Of a stretch of 64,000 bases of DNA, positions 16,590-24,945 are shown piece after piece. This DNA comes from an uncultured Francisellaceae bacterium. GTDB taxonomy: Bacteria > Pseudomonadota > Gammaproteobacteria > UBA6186 > Azoamicaceae. The notes under the pieces are model-generated. The model had not been told where the DNA came from and did not search any database. It was given only the letters and a program-made list of their open reading frames with translations. Both the position numbers and the translations under genes were made by a program. Position 1 is the first letter of the stretch, and each line of letters begins with the position of its first letter. The DNA is taken from NCBI GenBank assembly GCA_903822055.1, contig CAIJNR010000125.1:1-64000 (forward strand). The letters are read 5' to 3'.

Positions 16590-16838
16590 ATGTTAAATTG
16601 TGTATCAAAAAATAGTAATGTTTTTTTAATAGATAGTGAACGTCAACCTTGTGAAATATATACTCGTGTTATGGGTTATATTCGACCAGTTTCGGAATTT
16701 AATCGTGGCAAACAAGGAGAGTATGCAGAAAGAGAATGTTTCCAAGAACCAGCAACAGGTTGTTGCAAAACGTCTGGGCACGAGAGAAGAAATAAACAAT
16801 TAGATAGTTGCGAGCAGAAACATAGAGAAGCAATCTAA
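16590..16838 (+). CDS. Stand-alone glycyl-radical domain of NrdD
   Basis: This 82-residue protein contains the glycyl-radical signature of class III ribonucleotide reductases: CEIYTRVMGYIRPVSEFN, with G29 as the radical glycine, followed by GKQGEYAERECFQE. In the usual enzyme this is the C-terminus of NrdD; here it starts with its own ATG and a strong AAGGAG 6 bases upstream. A cysteine pair (TGCCKTSGHE) and a charged tail follow. It lies between the catalytic NrdD gene and nrdG. The arrangement resembles the way GrcA/YfiD supplies a spare glycyl domain to pyruvate formate-lyase. NrdG should install the radical on G29. Confidence 0.85.
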   Translation: MLNCVSKNSNVFLIDSERQPCEIYTRVMGYIRPVSEFNRGKQGEYAERECFQEPATGCCKTSGHERRNKQLDSCEQKHREAI

Positions 16839-16855
16839 TTGTTTGGAACACAATA

Positions 16856-17494
16856 ATGACAAACAATGATCCAATTATTATTGGAGGATTTGTTCCTTTA
16901 ACAACAATAGATTTTCCTGATCATTTATCGGCAGTAATATTTTGTCAAGGATGTCCATTTCGTTGTCATTATTGTCATAATCCAAATTTAATTCCAAAAA
17001 TTAAAAACACTAACTATAGTTGGGACAATATAAAATCTTTTTTAATTAAAAGAAGAGGTTTGTTAGAGGCTGTGGTATTTAGTGGTGGAGAACCAACTCT
17101 ACAGAAAGGGTTAATGATTGCTGTTAGATTTGTTAAAGAATTAGGATTTAAAATTGGATTACATACAGCAGGTCCTTATCCAGAACGTCTTAAAGAATTA
17201 CTTCCATATTTAGATTGGGTTGGAATGGATATTAAAGCACCATTTGAACAATATGAATCCATCACTGGTATTCCTAATAGTGGTAATCGTGCTCTAGAAA
17301 GCACTAAGTTACTTTTAGAAAGTAAGGTTGCATGTGAATTTAGAACAACTGTGCATCAAAAATTACTTAATAACAAACAAATTACAACTATTGATAGCGT
17401 GCTAAAAAAAATGGGGGCAACGAATTATAAAATCCAACCATTTAGAACTCAAGGTTGCGTTAATCAAGAATTAAATGCTTGTGAGGCAAAATAG
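16856..17494 (+). CDS. nrdG: Anaerobic ribonucleotide reductase activating protein (radical SAM)
   Basis: NrdG uses a 4Fe-4S cluster and S-adenosylmethionine to make the glycyl radical of NrdD. The radical-SAM motif is CPFRCHYC (C33, C37, C40), preceded by GFVPLTTIDFPDHL, which is typical of the NrdG2/PflA-like activases. VVFSGGEPTLQ follows as the SAM-binding glycine motif. At 212 residues the length suits this group. It is 17 bases downstream of the glycyl-radical gene and ends one base into the crotonase gene, so nrdD, the radical gene and nrdG form one operon. Confidence 0.9.
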   Translation: MTNNDPIIIGGFVPLTTIDFPDHLSAVIFCQGCPFRCHYCHNPNLIPKIKNTNYSWDNIKSFLIKRRGLLEAVVFSGGEPTLQKGLMIAVRFVKELGFKIGLHTAGPYPERLKELLPYLDWVGMDIKAPFEQYESITGIPNSGNRALESTKLLLESKVACEFRTTVHQKLLNNKQITTIDSVLKKMGATNYKIQPFRTQGCVNQELNACEAK

Positions 17495-18279
17495 TGTCTA
17501 AGGTATTGTTTAATCTTAATTATGAGGGCCAAGTTGCTACAATTACATTGAATCAACCAGAGACTTATAATGCTTTTGATATAGATATGATTTTACAGTT
17601 AACAAAATATTTTAATCAAGTAGCCAATGATAGCAACATAAAATTATTAGTTATAACTGCTAATGGAAAGTGTTTTTCGAGTGGGGCTAATCTTGTTTGG
17701 ATGAAAAGCTCTATTAATTATACTAATGAACAAAATTTCCAGGATGCTAAACAGTTGGCTATGATGTTATGGAGCCTTTACAATTTAAATAAACCAGTTA
17801 TTTGCGCAATCCAAGGTGATGTTTATGGAGGAGCAATTGGGATAGTGGCATGTAGTGATGTAGTAATTACTGTTAAGAACAGCAAATTTTGTTTTTCTGA
17901 AGTGAAATTAGGTTTGGCGCCTGCGATTGTTAGTCCATTTGTATTGCAAGTGATGCAAGCTAGTTTTGCTAAATACAGCATGTTAACTGCTAAGCCATTT
18001 AAAGTTGAACAAGCCTATGAATTTGGTTTAGTACATCAAATTGTTGAGACAAATTCTTTACAACAGGCTGTTTCAGATAACATAGACAATATATTATCTA
18101 TGGATTTTAATGGTGTAACTGTTACAAAACAATTGTTACGTAATTTAAATCAACAAATTTCTTTAGAACAATTAGATGATTGTGCTAAAAAAATTGCTGA
18201 TTTAAGAACTTCTAAAGAAGCACAATTTTTAATAAATCAATTTTTACAAAAAATTAATTCAAAAATAATTGATAAATAA
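17494..18279 (+). CDS. Enoyl-CoA hydratase/isomerase family protein (methylglutaconyl-CoA hydratase-like)
   Basis: A crotonase-fold enzyme of 261 residues. The oxyanion-hole segments are CFSSGANLVWMK and VYGGAIGIVACSDV, and FCFSEVKLGLAPAIVSPFV closely follows the pattern of methylglutaconyl-CoA / geranoyl-CoA hydratases of leucine-type degradation. No other leucine-degradation gene is nearby, so the substrate is uncertain. It starts with GTG on the last base of the nrdG stop codon region, indicating translational coupling with nrdG, although no functional link is obvious. Eno follows after 24 bases. Confidence 0.78.
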   Translation: MSKVLFNLNYEGQVATITLNQPETYNAFDIDMILQLTKYFNQVANDSNIKLLVITANGKCFSSGANLVWMKSSINYTNEQNFQDAKQLAMMLWSLYNLNKPVICAIQGDVYGGAIGIVACSDVVITVKNSKFCFSEVKLGLAPAIVSPFVLQVMQASFAKYSMLTAKPFKVEQAYEFGLVHQIVETNSLQQAVSDNIDNILSMDFNGVTVTKQLLRNLNQQISLEQLDDCAKKIADLRTSKEAQFLINQFLQKINSKIIDK

Positions 18280-18303
18280 ATTAAATAGTTGTTAAATAAA
18301 AAC

Positions 18304-19587
18304 ATGAATAAAATTAAAGCAATTAAAGCTAGGGAAATCTTAGATTCTCGTGGTAATCCAACAATTGAAGTAGAAATTTTTTTAAGCAATGTAAGTGGTA
18401 TTGCTAAAGTACCATCTGGAGCATCTACTGGTAAAAAAGAAGCATTAGAATTAAGGGATAATGACTCTAAACGATATATGGGGAAAGGGGTACTTAAGGC
18501 AGTTACCAATATTGAGCATAAGATTCAGCCTATGCTATTAAATATGCCTGCTGATGATCAAAATGCAATAGATAATCTATTAATTCAATTGGATGGTACA
18601 GAAAATAAATCTCATTTGGGAGCAAATGCTATATTAGCCGTTTCTTTAGCCGTAGCTAGGGCAAGTGCTTGCTTGCATAAATTAGAATTATACAGATATT
18701 TGCAAAACATTTTTAACTTTGGCCATTATAGCCAGCAACGTAACGATACATCTAAGTCAAAAGAACCATTTTTCATGCCGATCCCGTTAATTAATATTAT
18801 AAATGGTGGGGTACATGCAGATAATAATTTATCAGTACAAGAATTCATGATAGCACCAATTGGAGCTCCAAATTTTAAAGAAGCCATGCGATTTTCGGTA
18901 GAAATTTTTTATGCATTAAAGTCTATTTTAAAACAACATAAATTATCGACATCGGTCGGAGACGAAGGTGGTTTTGCTCCAAATTTAAAGTCACATGAAC
19001 AAGCTATGGATTATATTTTATTGGCTATTAATGAAGTTGGATTACAAATTAATAAAGATATTGCTATTGCATTAGATGTAGCCGCTAATGAATTTTTTGA
19101 AGATAATCATTATGTTATAGAAGATAAAAAACTATCTACCGAACAATTTATCAACAAGTTAACCACCTGGTTCAATAATTATCCAATTATTTCCATTGAA
19201 GATGGTTTAGCTGAAGATGATTTAATAGGTTGGAAAGAACTTACTAAACAATTGGGACATAAAACTCAACTAATAGGTGACGATTTATTTGTGACCAACC
19301 CTAAAATTTTTGAAAGTATTTTAAAGCAAGAAAGCATTGCTAACGCTATTTTAATTAAACCAAACCAAGTTGGTACTTTATCTGAAACCTTTACTACAAT
19401 TAATTTGGCTAAGCAATATGGTTATAATTACATAATTTCTCATCGTTCTGGTGAAACAGAGGATAGTTTTATAGCTGATTTAGCAGTTGCGACTCATGCC
19501 TTACAAATTAAGACTGGCTCTGTTTGTCGATCTGAAAGAGTGGCTAAATATAATCGTTTATTACAAATAGAAGAAATGATTTTATAG
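18304..19587 (+). CDS. eno: Enolase
   Basis: Enolase converts 2-phosphoglycerate to phosphoenolpyruvate. All landmarks are present: [18 protein letters not shown] at the N-terminus, [10 protein letters not shown], the metal ligands in [19 protein letters not shown] and GDDLFVTNP, the catalytic lysine in [10 protein letters not shown], and [17 protein letters not shown]. The start is set at ATG 18304, giving 427 residues; a TTG five codons earlier is in frame but unnecessary. The order eno-ftsB is the standard gammaproteobacterial one. Confidence 0.97.
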   Translation: MNKIKAIKAREILDSRGNPTIEVEIFLSNVSGIAKVPSGASTGKKEALELRDNDSKRYMGKGVLKAVTNIEHKIQPMLLNMPADDQNAIDNLLIQLDGTENKSHLGANAILAVSLAVARASACLHKLELYRYLQNIFNFGHYSQQRNDTSKSKEPFFMPIPLINIINGGVHADNNLSVQEFMIAPIGAPNFKEAMRFSVEIFYALKSILKQHKLSTSVGDEGGFAPNLKSHEQAMDYILLAINEVGLQINKDIAIALDVAANEFFEDNHYVIEDKKLSTEQFINKLTTWFNNYPIISIEDGLAEDDLIGWKELTKQLGHKTQLIGDDLFVTNPKIFESILKQESIANAILIKPNQVGTLSETFTTINLAKQYGYNYIISHRSGETEDSFIADLAVATHALQIKTGSVCRSERVAKYNRLLQIEEMIL

Positions 19588-19601
19588 TATAATGTTAAAA
19601 T

Positions 19602-19874
19602 ATGAGTAAAATAACTATAATATTGTTAATGATTATTTCAGTGGTATTACAATTTAAATTATGGTTTAGACCAGATGGAATGCGTGGTATTATGAAAATT
19701 AATGCGGAGATTAGACAACAAGAAACAGAATTAGATAATTTGAGAAATAGAAATACTCAGTTATTGAATCATATAACATTGTTAAAACAAAATCCGAATA
19801 CAATTGAAGAACATGCTAGGGTTGTCTTTGGTATGATTAAAAAAGATGAAACTTATTATAGGGTTATAGAATAA
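19602..19874 (+). CDS. ftsB: Cell division protein FtsB
   Basis: FtsB is a bitopic inner-membrane protein that joins FtsL and FtsQ at the division site. The 90-residue protein has one N-terminal membrane helix (about 4-18), a coiled coil (INAEIRQQETELDNLRNRN) and the conserved HARVVFGMIKKDETYYRV end. It follows eno by 14 bases, as in related genomes. IspD/IspF and TruD, often next, are absent here and surE follows directly. Confidence 0.93.
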   Translation: MSKITIILLMIISVVLQFKLWFRPDGMRGIMKINAEIRQQETELDNLRNRNTQLLNHITLLKQNPNTIEEHARVVFGMIKKDETYYRVIE

Positions 19875-19893
19875 ATAGAGTTATAAAATAAGC

Positions 19894-20703
19894 ATGAAAG
19901 ATAATAAAACAAAAAAAATGAAAATTTTATTAAGTAACGATGATGGTGTTTATGCTCCAGGCTTACGAGCCTTATATGAAGCATTAAAAACAATAGCAAC
20001 AGTTAAGGTTATAGCACCAGATCGGGATCGTAGTGCTGCCAGCAAGTCACTTACATTAAATAAACCTATTTATCCTATGGAGCTAGAAAATGGATTTACA
20101 TTAGTAGATGGTACTCCTACAGATTGTGTTCATTATGCATTAACATGCCAAAATTTTTTAAAAAATTTTTCTGAACCAGATATGGTAGTTGCTGGAATTA
20201 ATAATGGTGCTAATTTAGGAGATGATGTACTGTATTCTGGTACAGTGGCAGCAGCTACAGAGGGGCGATTTTTAGGTTTTCCATCTGTTGCAATGTCATT
20301 AGCTGGAGATGGTAAGCACTATAATACAGCAGGTATTGTTGCCAAAAATATTATACGACAAATTATTAAGAAACCGCTCGCTCAAGATACTATTTTAAAT
20401 ATCAATATTCCAGATCTTCCATATAACCAAATTAAAGGTTATCAAGTTACTAGATTAGGTAGTCGTCATCAAGCAGAAAACATGATAACAATGAAAGATC
20501 CTCGCGGTAAAATTGGGTATTGGATTGGATTGGCAGGTAGTGCTCAAGATGCGGGTGATGGTACAGATTTTTTTGCTGTGTATAATGGTTATGTCTCAAT
20601 AACTCCGTTAAAAATGGATCTGTCACATTATGGACACATGGAAGCAGTTCGTAGTTGGGCTCAAGATTTAGACTTGCCATCTTCAGATCTCGAATCATGT
20701 TAG
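19894..20703 (+). CDS. surE: 5'/3'-nucleotidase SurE
   Basis: SurE is a metal-dependent nucleoside monophosphatase tied to stationary-phase survival. The metal-binding start ILLSNDDGVYAPG, the loop VIAPDRDRSAASKSLTL and the AGINNGANLGDDVLYSGTVA block are complete. The ATG at 19894 gives 269 residues; ATG 19918, eight codons later, matches the usual SurE N-terminus equally well. The 3' end overlaps the start of yqaA, whose ATG is 20697. Confidence 0.93.
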   Translation: MKDNKTKKMKILLSNDDGVYAPGLRALYEALKTIATVKVIAPDRDRSAASKSLTLNKPIYPMELENGFTLVDGTPTDCVHYALTCQNFLKNFSEPDMVVAGINNGANLGDDVLYSGTVAAATEGRFLGFPSVAMSLAGDGKHYNTAGIVAKNIIRQIIKKPLAQDTILNINIPDLPYNQIKGYQVTRLGSRHQAENMITMKDPRGKIGYWIGLAGSAQDAGDGTDFFAVYNGYVSITPLKMDLSHYGHMEAVRSWAQDLDLPSSDLESC

Positions 20704-21281
20704 CAATTTTATATGATATGACGATGCGTTGGGCAAACCATCGTAATGCTCCAGTTTTTTTAGCCATGCTTAGTTTTGCTGAATCGTCATTTTTACCAGT
20801 TCCACCGGACGTTATGTTAGCTCCAATGTCAATGGCAAAACCAAAATCAGCTTGGCGATATGCTCTTATCGCTACATTATTTTCGGTTTTTGGTGGCGTA
20901 TTTGGTTATTTTTTAGGGGTTATATTTGAACCAGCAATGCTTCAATTTATTGAAAAAGCTGGTTATACCAATGCATATTCCAATGTTAAACAATTATTTG
21001 ATAGCTGGGGTTTTTGGGCAGTGTTATTAGCAGGAGCCACTCCTATTCCATATAAAGTATTTACTATTGGTGCTGGAGTGCTGCAATTTAATTTGTTTGG
21101 ATTTATTGTGGCTTCTGTATTAGGTCGGGGATTGCGATTTTTTCTAGTATCTAGTTTAATGAAATTTAACGGTAATAGAATAGATCAATTTTGTCGGTAT
21201 TTTTTTGCTAAACACGGTAAAAGCTTATTTATAACAGTAGTTTTATTAGTATTGATTTATATTATATTTTATAAATTGTGA
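20697..21281 (+). CDS. yqaA: YqaA-family inner membrane protein (DedA/SNARE-like)
   Basis: A 194-residue membrane protein of the VTT/DedA-like superfamily. Characteristic features are the amphipathic entry SSFLPVPPDVMLAPM, a glycine-rich helix (FGGVFGYFLG) and the ATPIPYKVFTIGAG motif. The start at ATG 20697 overlaps the surE stop by 7 bases; longer frames lie wholly inside surE. Such proteins are thought to help handle lipids or membrane potential, but the function is not settled. SurE-yqaA-nlpD forms a tight run. Confidence 0.85.
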   Translation: MLAILYDMTMRWANHRNAPVFLAMLSFAESSFLPVPPDVMLAPMSMAKPKSAWRYALIATLFSVFGGVFGYFLGVIFEPAMLQFIEKAGYTNAYSNVKQLFDSWGFWAVLLAGATPIPYKVFTIGAGVLQFNLFGFIVASVLGRGLRFFLVSSLMKFNGNRIDQFCRYFFAKHGKSLFITVVLLVLIYIIFYKL

Positions 21282-22057
21282 AAAAAAATATTAATTGTGT
21301 CTTTAATTTTATAAGTTTATTTTTTATAAGCTTAATTTTGTCTGCATGTAGTTATAAAAATTATAGGCATAATAAATATCATGTCGTAAAACCAGGAGAA
21401 ACATTATATTCTATAGCTAAAAAGCATAATGTTAAATTAGATAATCTAGTTAAAGCTAATTTTATTAAGTTTCCATATACTATAAATAGGGGACAAAGAT
21501 TAATTTTATCAAATAGTCGCAGATTAAATCTTAAACCCCAATATTCGAATATAAAAACAACAAAGCCTAGATATGCAGCAAAGAATGTTGCTACCAATAA
21601 ACCACAAGCCATGCCAACTGCTAAAACTACGTATAGTTACAATAATCAAGAACCAGTTAAATATAATAATATTATTAACAAAGATTGGGGTTGGCCTGCA
21701 CATGGTTCTATCGTAAAACAATTTATAGCAACTGGTCCGAACAAAGGTAATGGTATAGATATAGTTGGTAAAAAAGGTGATCCAGTACTTTCAACTGCTA
21801 ATGGTAAAGTTGTATATAGTGGGAATAATCTGCGTGGCTACGGTAATTTAGTAATTATTAAGCATAATCAAGATTTTTTAAGTGCTTATGCTCATAACGA
21901 AAAAATTTTGGTAAAAGAGCAACAAGAAGTAAAACGAGGTCAACAAATAGCAACTATGGGAGATAGTGAAGCAAAAAGAGTGTTGTTGCATTTTGAAGTG
22001 AGATATAAAGGTAAACCTATTGATCCGCTGAGGATCTTGGCTAAGAAGGGTGGGTAA
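21278..22057 (+). CDS. nlpD: NlpD-like lipoprotein with LysM and degenerate M23 domain (amidase activator)
   Basis: The 259-residue protein has a lipoprotein signal with lipobox LSAC (C24), a LysM peptidoglycan-binding domain (YHVVKPGETLYSIAKKHNV) and a C-terminal M23/LytM domain. The first M23 metal histidine is replaced: the motif reads GNGIDI instead of HxGxD, which is the mark of NlpD/EnvC proteins that activate amidases instead of cutting themselves. AmiC, the expected partner, is encoded at 42997-44268. It starts with GTG inside the yqaA stop region. RpoS, its usual downstream neighbour, is missing; a tRNA-Arg fragment and a restriction island follow. Confidence 0.9.
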   Translation: MKKNINCVFNFISLFFISLILSACSYKNYRHNKYHVVKPGETLYSIAKKHNVKLDNLVKANFIKFPYTINRGQRLILSNSRRLNLKPQYSNIKTTKPRYAAKNVATNKPQAMPTAKTTYSYNNQEPVKYNNIINKDWGWPAHGSIVKQFIATGPNKGNGIDIVGKKGDPVLSTANGKVVYSGNNLRGYGNLVIIKHNQDFLSAYAHNEKILVKEQQEVKRGQQIATMGDSEAKRVLLHFEVRYKGKPIDPLRILAKKGG

Positions 22058-22072
22058 GAAAATCTATTAAAT

Positions 22073-22117
22073 TTGCCCCGGATAGGGTTTGAACCTCCGA
22101 CCTGTCCCTTAGGAGGG
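22073..22117 (-). repeat. Displaced 3' half of tRNA-Arg, left att-like repeat
   Basis: These 45 bases match 27350-27394, the 3' half of the intact tRNA-Arg(CCU), with two differences; the central 30 bases are identical. The copy breaks off inside the anticodon loop region, so it cannot form a tRNA. Together the two copies are direct repeats bounding the hsd genes, the layout left by integration at a tRNA 3' end. Confidence 0.85.
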
Positions 22118-22140
22118 TAATTTAGCATAAATCTCCTTGC

Positions 22141-22168
22141 ATTGTTATGCAAGATATTGCATAACAAT
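22141..22168. promoter_or_regulatory. Perfect 12-bp palindrome upstream of hsdM
   Basis: ATTGTTATGCAA and its exact complement TTGCATAACAAT are separated by GATA. The site is 112 bases before hsdM and 24 bases inside the left att-like repeat. It could be an operator for hsd expression, a terminator-like hairpin or a recombination arm site. No second copy is seen in the window. Confidence 0.5.
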
Positions 22169-22279
22169 ATCCCAATTATGGCTATTTACACACTTAGGAT
22201 GATAGTCTCTGTTTATGAGATAAAAATCCAGAAATTTGGTAATGTACTTGTTAATGAAGAAGATAATTAAGGTGGGATA

Positions 22280-23728
22280 ATGTTTGAGCAAACCTTCAAA
22301 AATATTGATGATATTTTGCATAAAGATGCTGGATGTAGTAGTGAGTTAGATTATGTTGAGCAAACTTCTTGGGTGTTGTTTCTCAAATATCTCGATGACT
22401 TTGAAAAAGATAAACAGGCTGAGGCAAAGCTGGCAGGTAAGATCTATAAACGAATTATTAACATGGAATATCGCTGGGATGTCTGGGCTGCACCAAAGGG
22501 CAAGGATGGTAAATTAGATCACCACAAAGCTTTGAGTGGCGACGATCTTAAGGATTTTGTCGATCATAAACTTGTCCCGTACTTAAAGAAATTTAAAACA
22601 AGCGCTGAGGGTCCCGACACAATTCAATACAAGATCGGTGAAATCTTCAATGAGCTTAAAAATAAAATTCAAAGTGGATATAACTTGCGAGAAGTTATTA
22701 ATTTAATCGATCAACTTCGCTTTCGATCGCATGCCGAAAAACACGAAATGTCATATCTTTACGAAGATAAAATAAAAAACATGGGTAATGCCGGTAGGAA
22801 TGGTGGCGAATACTATACACCAAGACCGCTTATTAAAACGATCGTGAAAGTTGTCGATCCAAAAATTGGTGACAGAATTTATGATGGTGCGGCAGGTTCA
22901 GCAGGCTTTTTGGTTGAGGCGTTTGAATATCTAAAAAGCAAAAAACTTAGCACGAAAGATATCGAAACACTGCAAAAGAGAACATTCTACGGCAAAGAAA
23001 AAAAGGCACTTGCATATATTATTGGTACTATGAATATGATTCTTCATGGTGTCGAGGCACCGAATATTATTCATACCAATACTTTGGCAGGAAATATTGA
23101 TGATATCCAAGAAAAAAATCGGTATGACGTTATTCTTGCTAATCCTCCATTTGGCGGTAAAGAACGAGCAGAGGTGCAGCAGAACTTCCCGATTAAAACT
23201 GGCGAAACTGCATTTTTATTTTTGCAGCATTTTATCAAATCTCTTAAGGCAGGAGGCAGAGCTGGTATTCTTATCAAGAATACATTTCTCTCAAATACCG
23301 ATAATGCATCGGTCAGCCTGAGAAAACTGCTGTTAGAAAGTTGCAATCTCCATACGGTTCTCGATTTGCCTCGTGGTATATTTACAGTAGGTGTTAAAAC
23401 CGTTGTGCTATTTTTTGAAAAAGGTAGTGCCACCAAAAAGGTGTGGTTTTATCAACTTAATTTGGATAGGAATCTTGGGAAGACTAATGCCCTGAACGAA
23501 AAAGATTTATCTGAATTTGTGGAGCTACAAAAAACCAAAGCTGGCAGTGAAAACTCTTGGAGTATTAGCGTAAAAGGCATTAACCAAAATACCTTTGACC
23601 TCAGTGCCAAAAACCCTATCAAAAAAGAAGAAACCATCTTGCGCCAACCGCAAGAAATTTTAGAAGAAATGAAAACTTTGGATGAAAGAAGTGCCGATAT
23701 TTTAAACTCCATTTTGGAGCTGATATGA
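22280..23728 (+). CDS. hsdM: Type I restriction-modification system, DNA methyltransferase subunit HsdM
   Basis: HsdM adds a methyl group to adenine N6 at the sites chosen by HsdS. The 482-residue protein has the HsdM N-terminal helical domain, the SAM-binding region YDGAAGSAGFLVEAFEYL and the catalytic motif VILANPPFGGKE (N288). The coding region is visibly less AT-rich than its neighbours and uses more C/G-ending codons, which supports transfer. HsdS overlaps its stop by 4 bases. Confidence 0.95.
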   Translation: MFEQTFKNIDDILHKDAGCSSELDYVEQTSWVLFLKYLDDFEKDKQAEAKLAGKIYKRIINMEYRWDVWAAPKGKDGKLDHHKALSGDDLKDFVDHKLVPYLKKFKTSAEGPDTIQYKIGEIFNELKNKIQSGYNLREVINLIDQLRFRSHAEKHEMSYLYEDKIKNMGNAGRNGGEYYTPRPLIKTIVKVVDPKIGDRIYDGAAGSAGFLVEAFEYLKSKKLSTKDIETLQKRTFYGKEKKALAYIIGTMNMILHGVEAPNIIHTNTLAGNIDDIQEKNRYDVILANPPFGGKERAEVQQNFPIKTGETAFLFLQHFIKSLKAGGRAGILIKNTFLSNTDNASVSLRKLLLESCNLHTVLDLPRGIFTVGVKTVVLFFEKGSATKKVWFYQLNLDRNLGKTNALNEKDLSEFVELQKTKAGSENSWSISVKGINQNTFDLSAKNPIKKEETILRQPQEILEEMKTLDERSADILNSILELI

Positions 23729-24945
23729 CGCAAGGTTGGAAAATAAAAACTATAGGAGATGTATGTAAAGTAATTGCTGGGCAATCACCAGAAGGTAAAT
23801 TTTACAATAACAACCGACATGGTTTACCTTTCTATCAAGGTAAAAAAGAGTTTGGTGAAAAATATATCGGTGAACCAACAACTTGGACAATTAAAGCAAC
23901 AAAAGAAGCAGAAGCAAATGATATTTTAATGTCTGTTCGTGCACCAGTTGGTCCTATAAATTTTGCAACTCAGAAAATTTGTATTGGGCGTGGTCTTGCC
24001 GTAATCAGAGCCACCAAGTTGATAGACAAAGAATTTCTTTTTAATTTTTTGTTGAAATACGAAAATGAAATTGTAGGTAATACAGGTGCAGTGTTCAATT
24101 CGATCAATAAAGCACAAATTGAAGCTATTGAAATACCACTACCACCACTCTTCGAGCAACAACGCATAGTAGCCATCTTGGATGAAGTCTTTTTCGCTAT
24201 AGCCAAGGCAAAATCCAATGCTGAACAAAACCTCAAAAACGTCAAAGAACTTTTTGAGAGTTGTTTGCAAGGCGTGTTTGAAAATAATGGTGAAGGTTGG
24301 GAAGAGAAGACGCTGGCGGAAGTATGTGAAATCACACCAGGTAAAAAAGAAGCAAGGGATAAGTTGAAAGAAACTGATTTTGTTACTTTTTTACCAATGG
24401 AAGACTTAACTGTTTTAAATAAAGAAATAGATGGAGTAAAGAAAAGGCAATTAAAGGATGTTGCTGGCTCTTATACTTATTTTGCCGAAAATGATATTTT
24501 GTTGGCTAAAATTACACCTTGTTTTGAAAATGGGAAAATCGGAATAGCGCGTAATTTAATAAATGGAGTAGGCTTTGGTTCAAGTGAATATATTGTGTTT
24601 AGGACGCAAAGAAATATTGAACCTGAATTTTTATATTACTTCCTATCAAGAAATCAAATTAGAGATGAAGGAATAAAGTATATGAGCGGTGCGGTAGGTC
24701 ACAAAAGGGTTTCAAAATATTGGATTGAAAATTACCTTATTCCATTTCCAAAATCGCTAAAAATCCAACAAACCATTGTTCAAAAACTCGACGTTCTATC
24801 AGCAGAAACTAAAAAAATTGAAGCCATTTATCAAAAAAAAATCAACAACTTGGAAGAGCTAAAAAAATCAATCCTTCAAAAAGCATTTAGTGGCGAATTA
24901 ACCAGAGCTAAAGAGAAAGAGTTATTGTATGATAACAGAAGATGA
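23725..24945 (+). CDS. hsdS: Type I restriction-modification system, specificity subunit HsdS
   Basis: HsdS recognises the bipartite DNA target for the M and R subunits. The 406-residue protein has two target-recognition domains (about 1-145 and 190-350), each followed by a helical spacer: PLPPLFEQQRIVAILDEVF after the first and IQQTIVQKLDVLSAETKKI after the second. Both are full length, so the enzyme may be active. The gene overlaps hsdM by 4 bases and hsdR by 17 bases, a compact single transcript. Confidence 0.93.
   Translation: MTQGWKIKTIGDVCKVIAGQSPEGKFYNNNRHGLPFYQGKKEFGEKYIGEPTTWTIKATKEAEANDILMSVRAPVGPINFATQKICIGRGLAVIRATKLIDKEFLFNFLLKYENEIVGNTGAVFNSINKAQIEAIEIPLPPLFEQQRIVAILDEVFFAIAKAKSNAEQNLKNVKELFESCLQGVFENNGEGWEEKTLAEVCEITPGKKEARDKLKETDFVTFLPMEDLTVLNKEIDGVKKRQLKDVAGSYTYFAENDILLAKITPCFENGKIGIARNLINGVGFGSSEYIVFRTQRNIEPEFLYYFLSRNQIRDEGIKYMSGAVGHKRVSKYWIENYLIPFPKSLKIQQTIVQKLDVLSAETKKIEAIYQKKINNLEELKKSILQKAFSGELTRAKEKELLYDNRR

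Noticed and set aside
14794-16838. NrdD as a pseudogene broken by a frameshift
   Set aside because: The radical-domain gene has its own ATG and strong ribosome site, the intervening 29 bases are non-coding, and all other motifs are conserved. A split gene explains this better than recent damage.
22073-22117. Possible second functional tRNA-Arg
   Set aside because: Only the 3' half is present; the acceptor 5' strand and D-arm are missing, so it is an att-like remnant.
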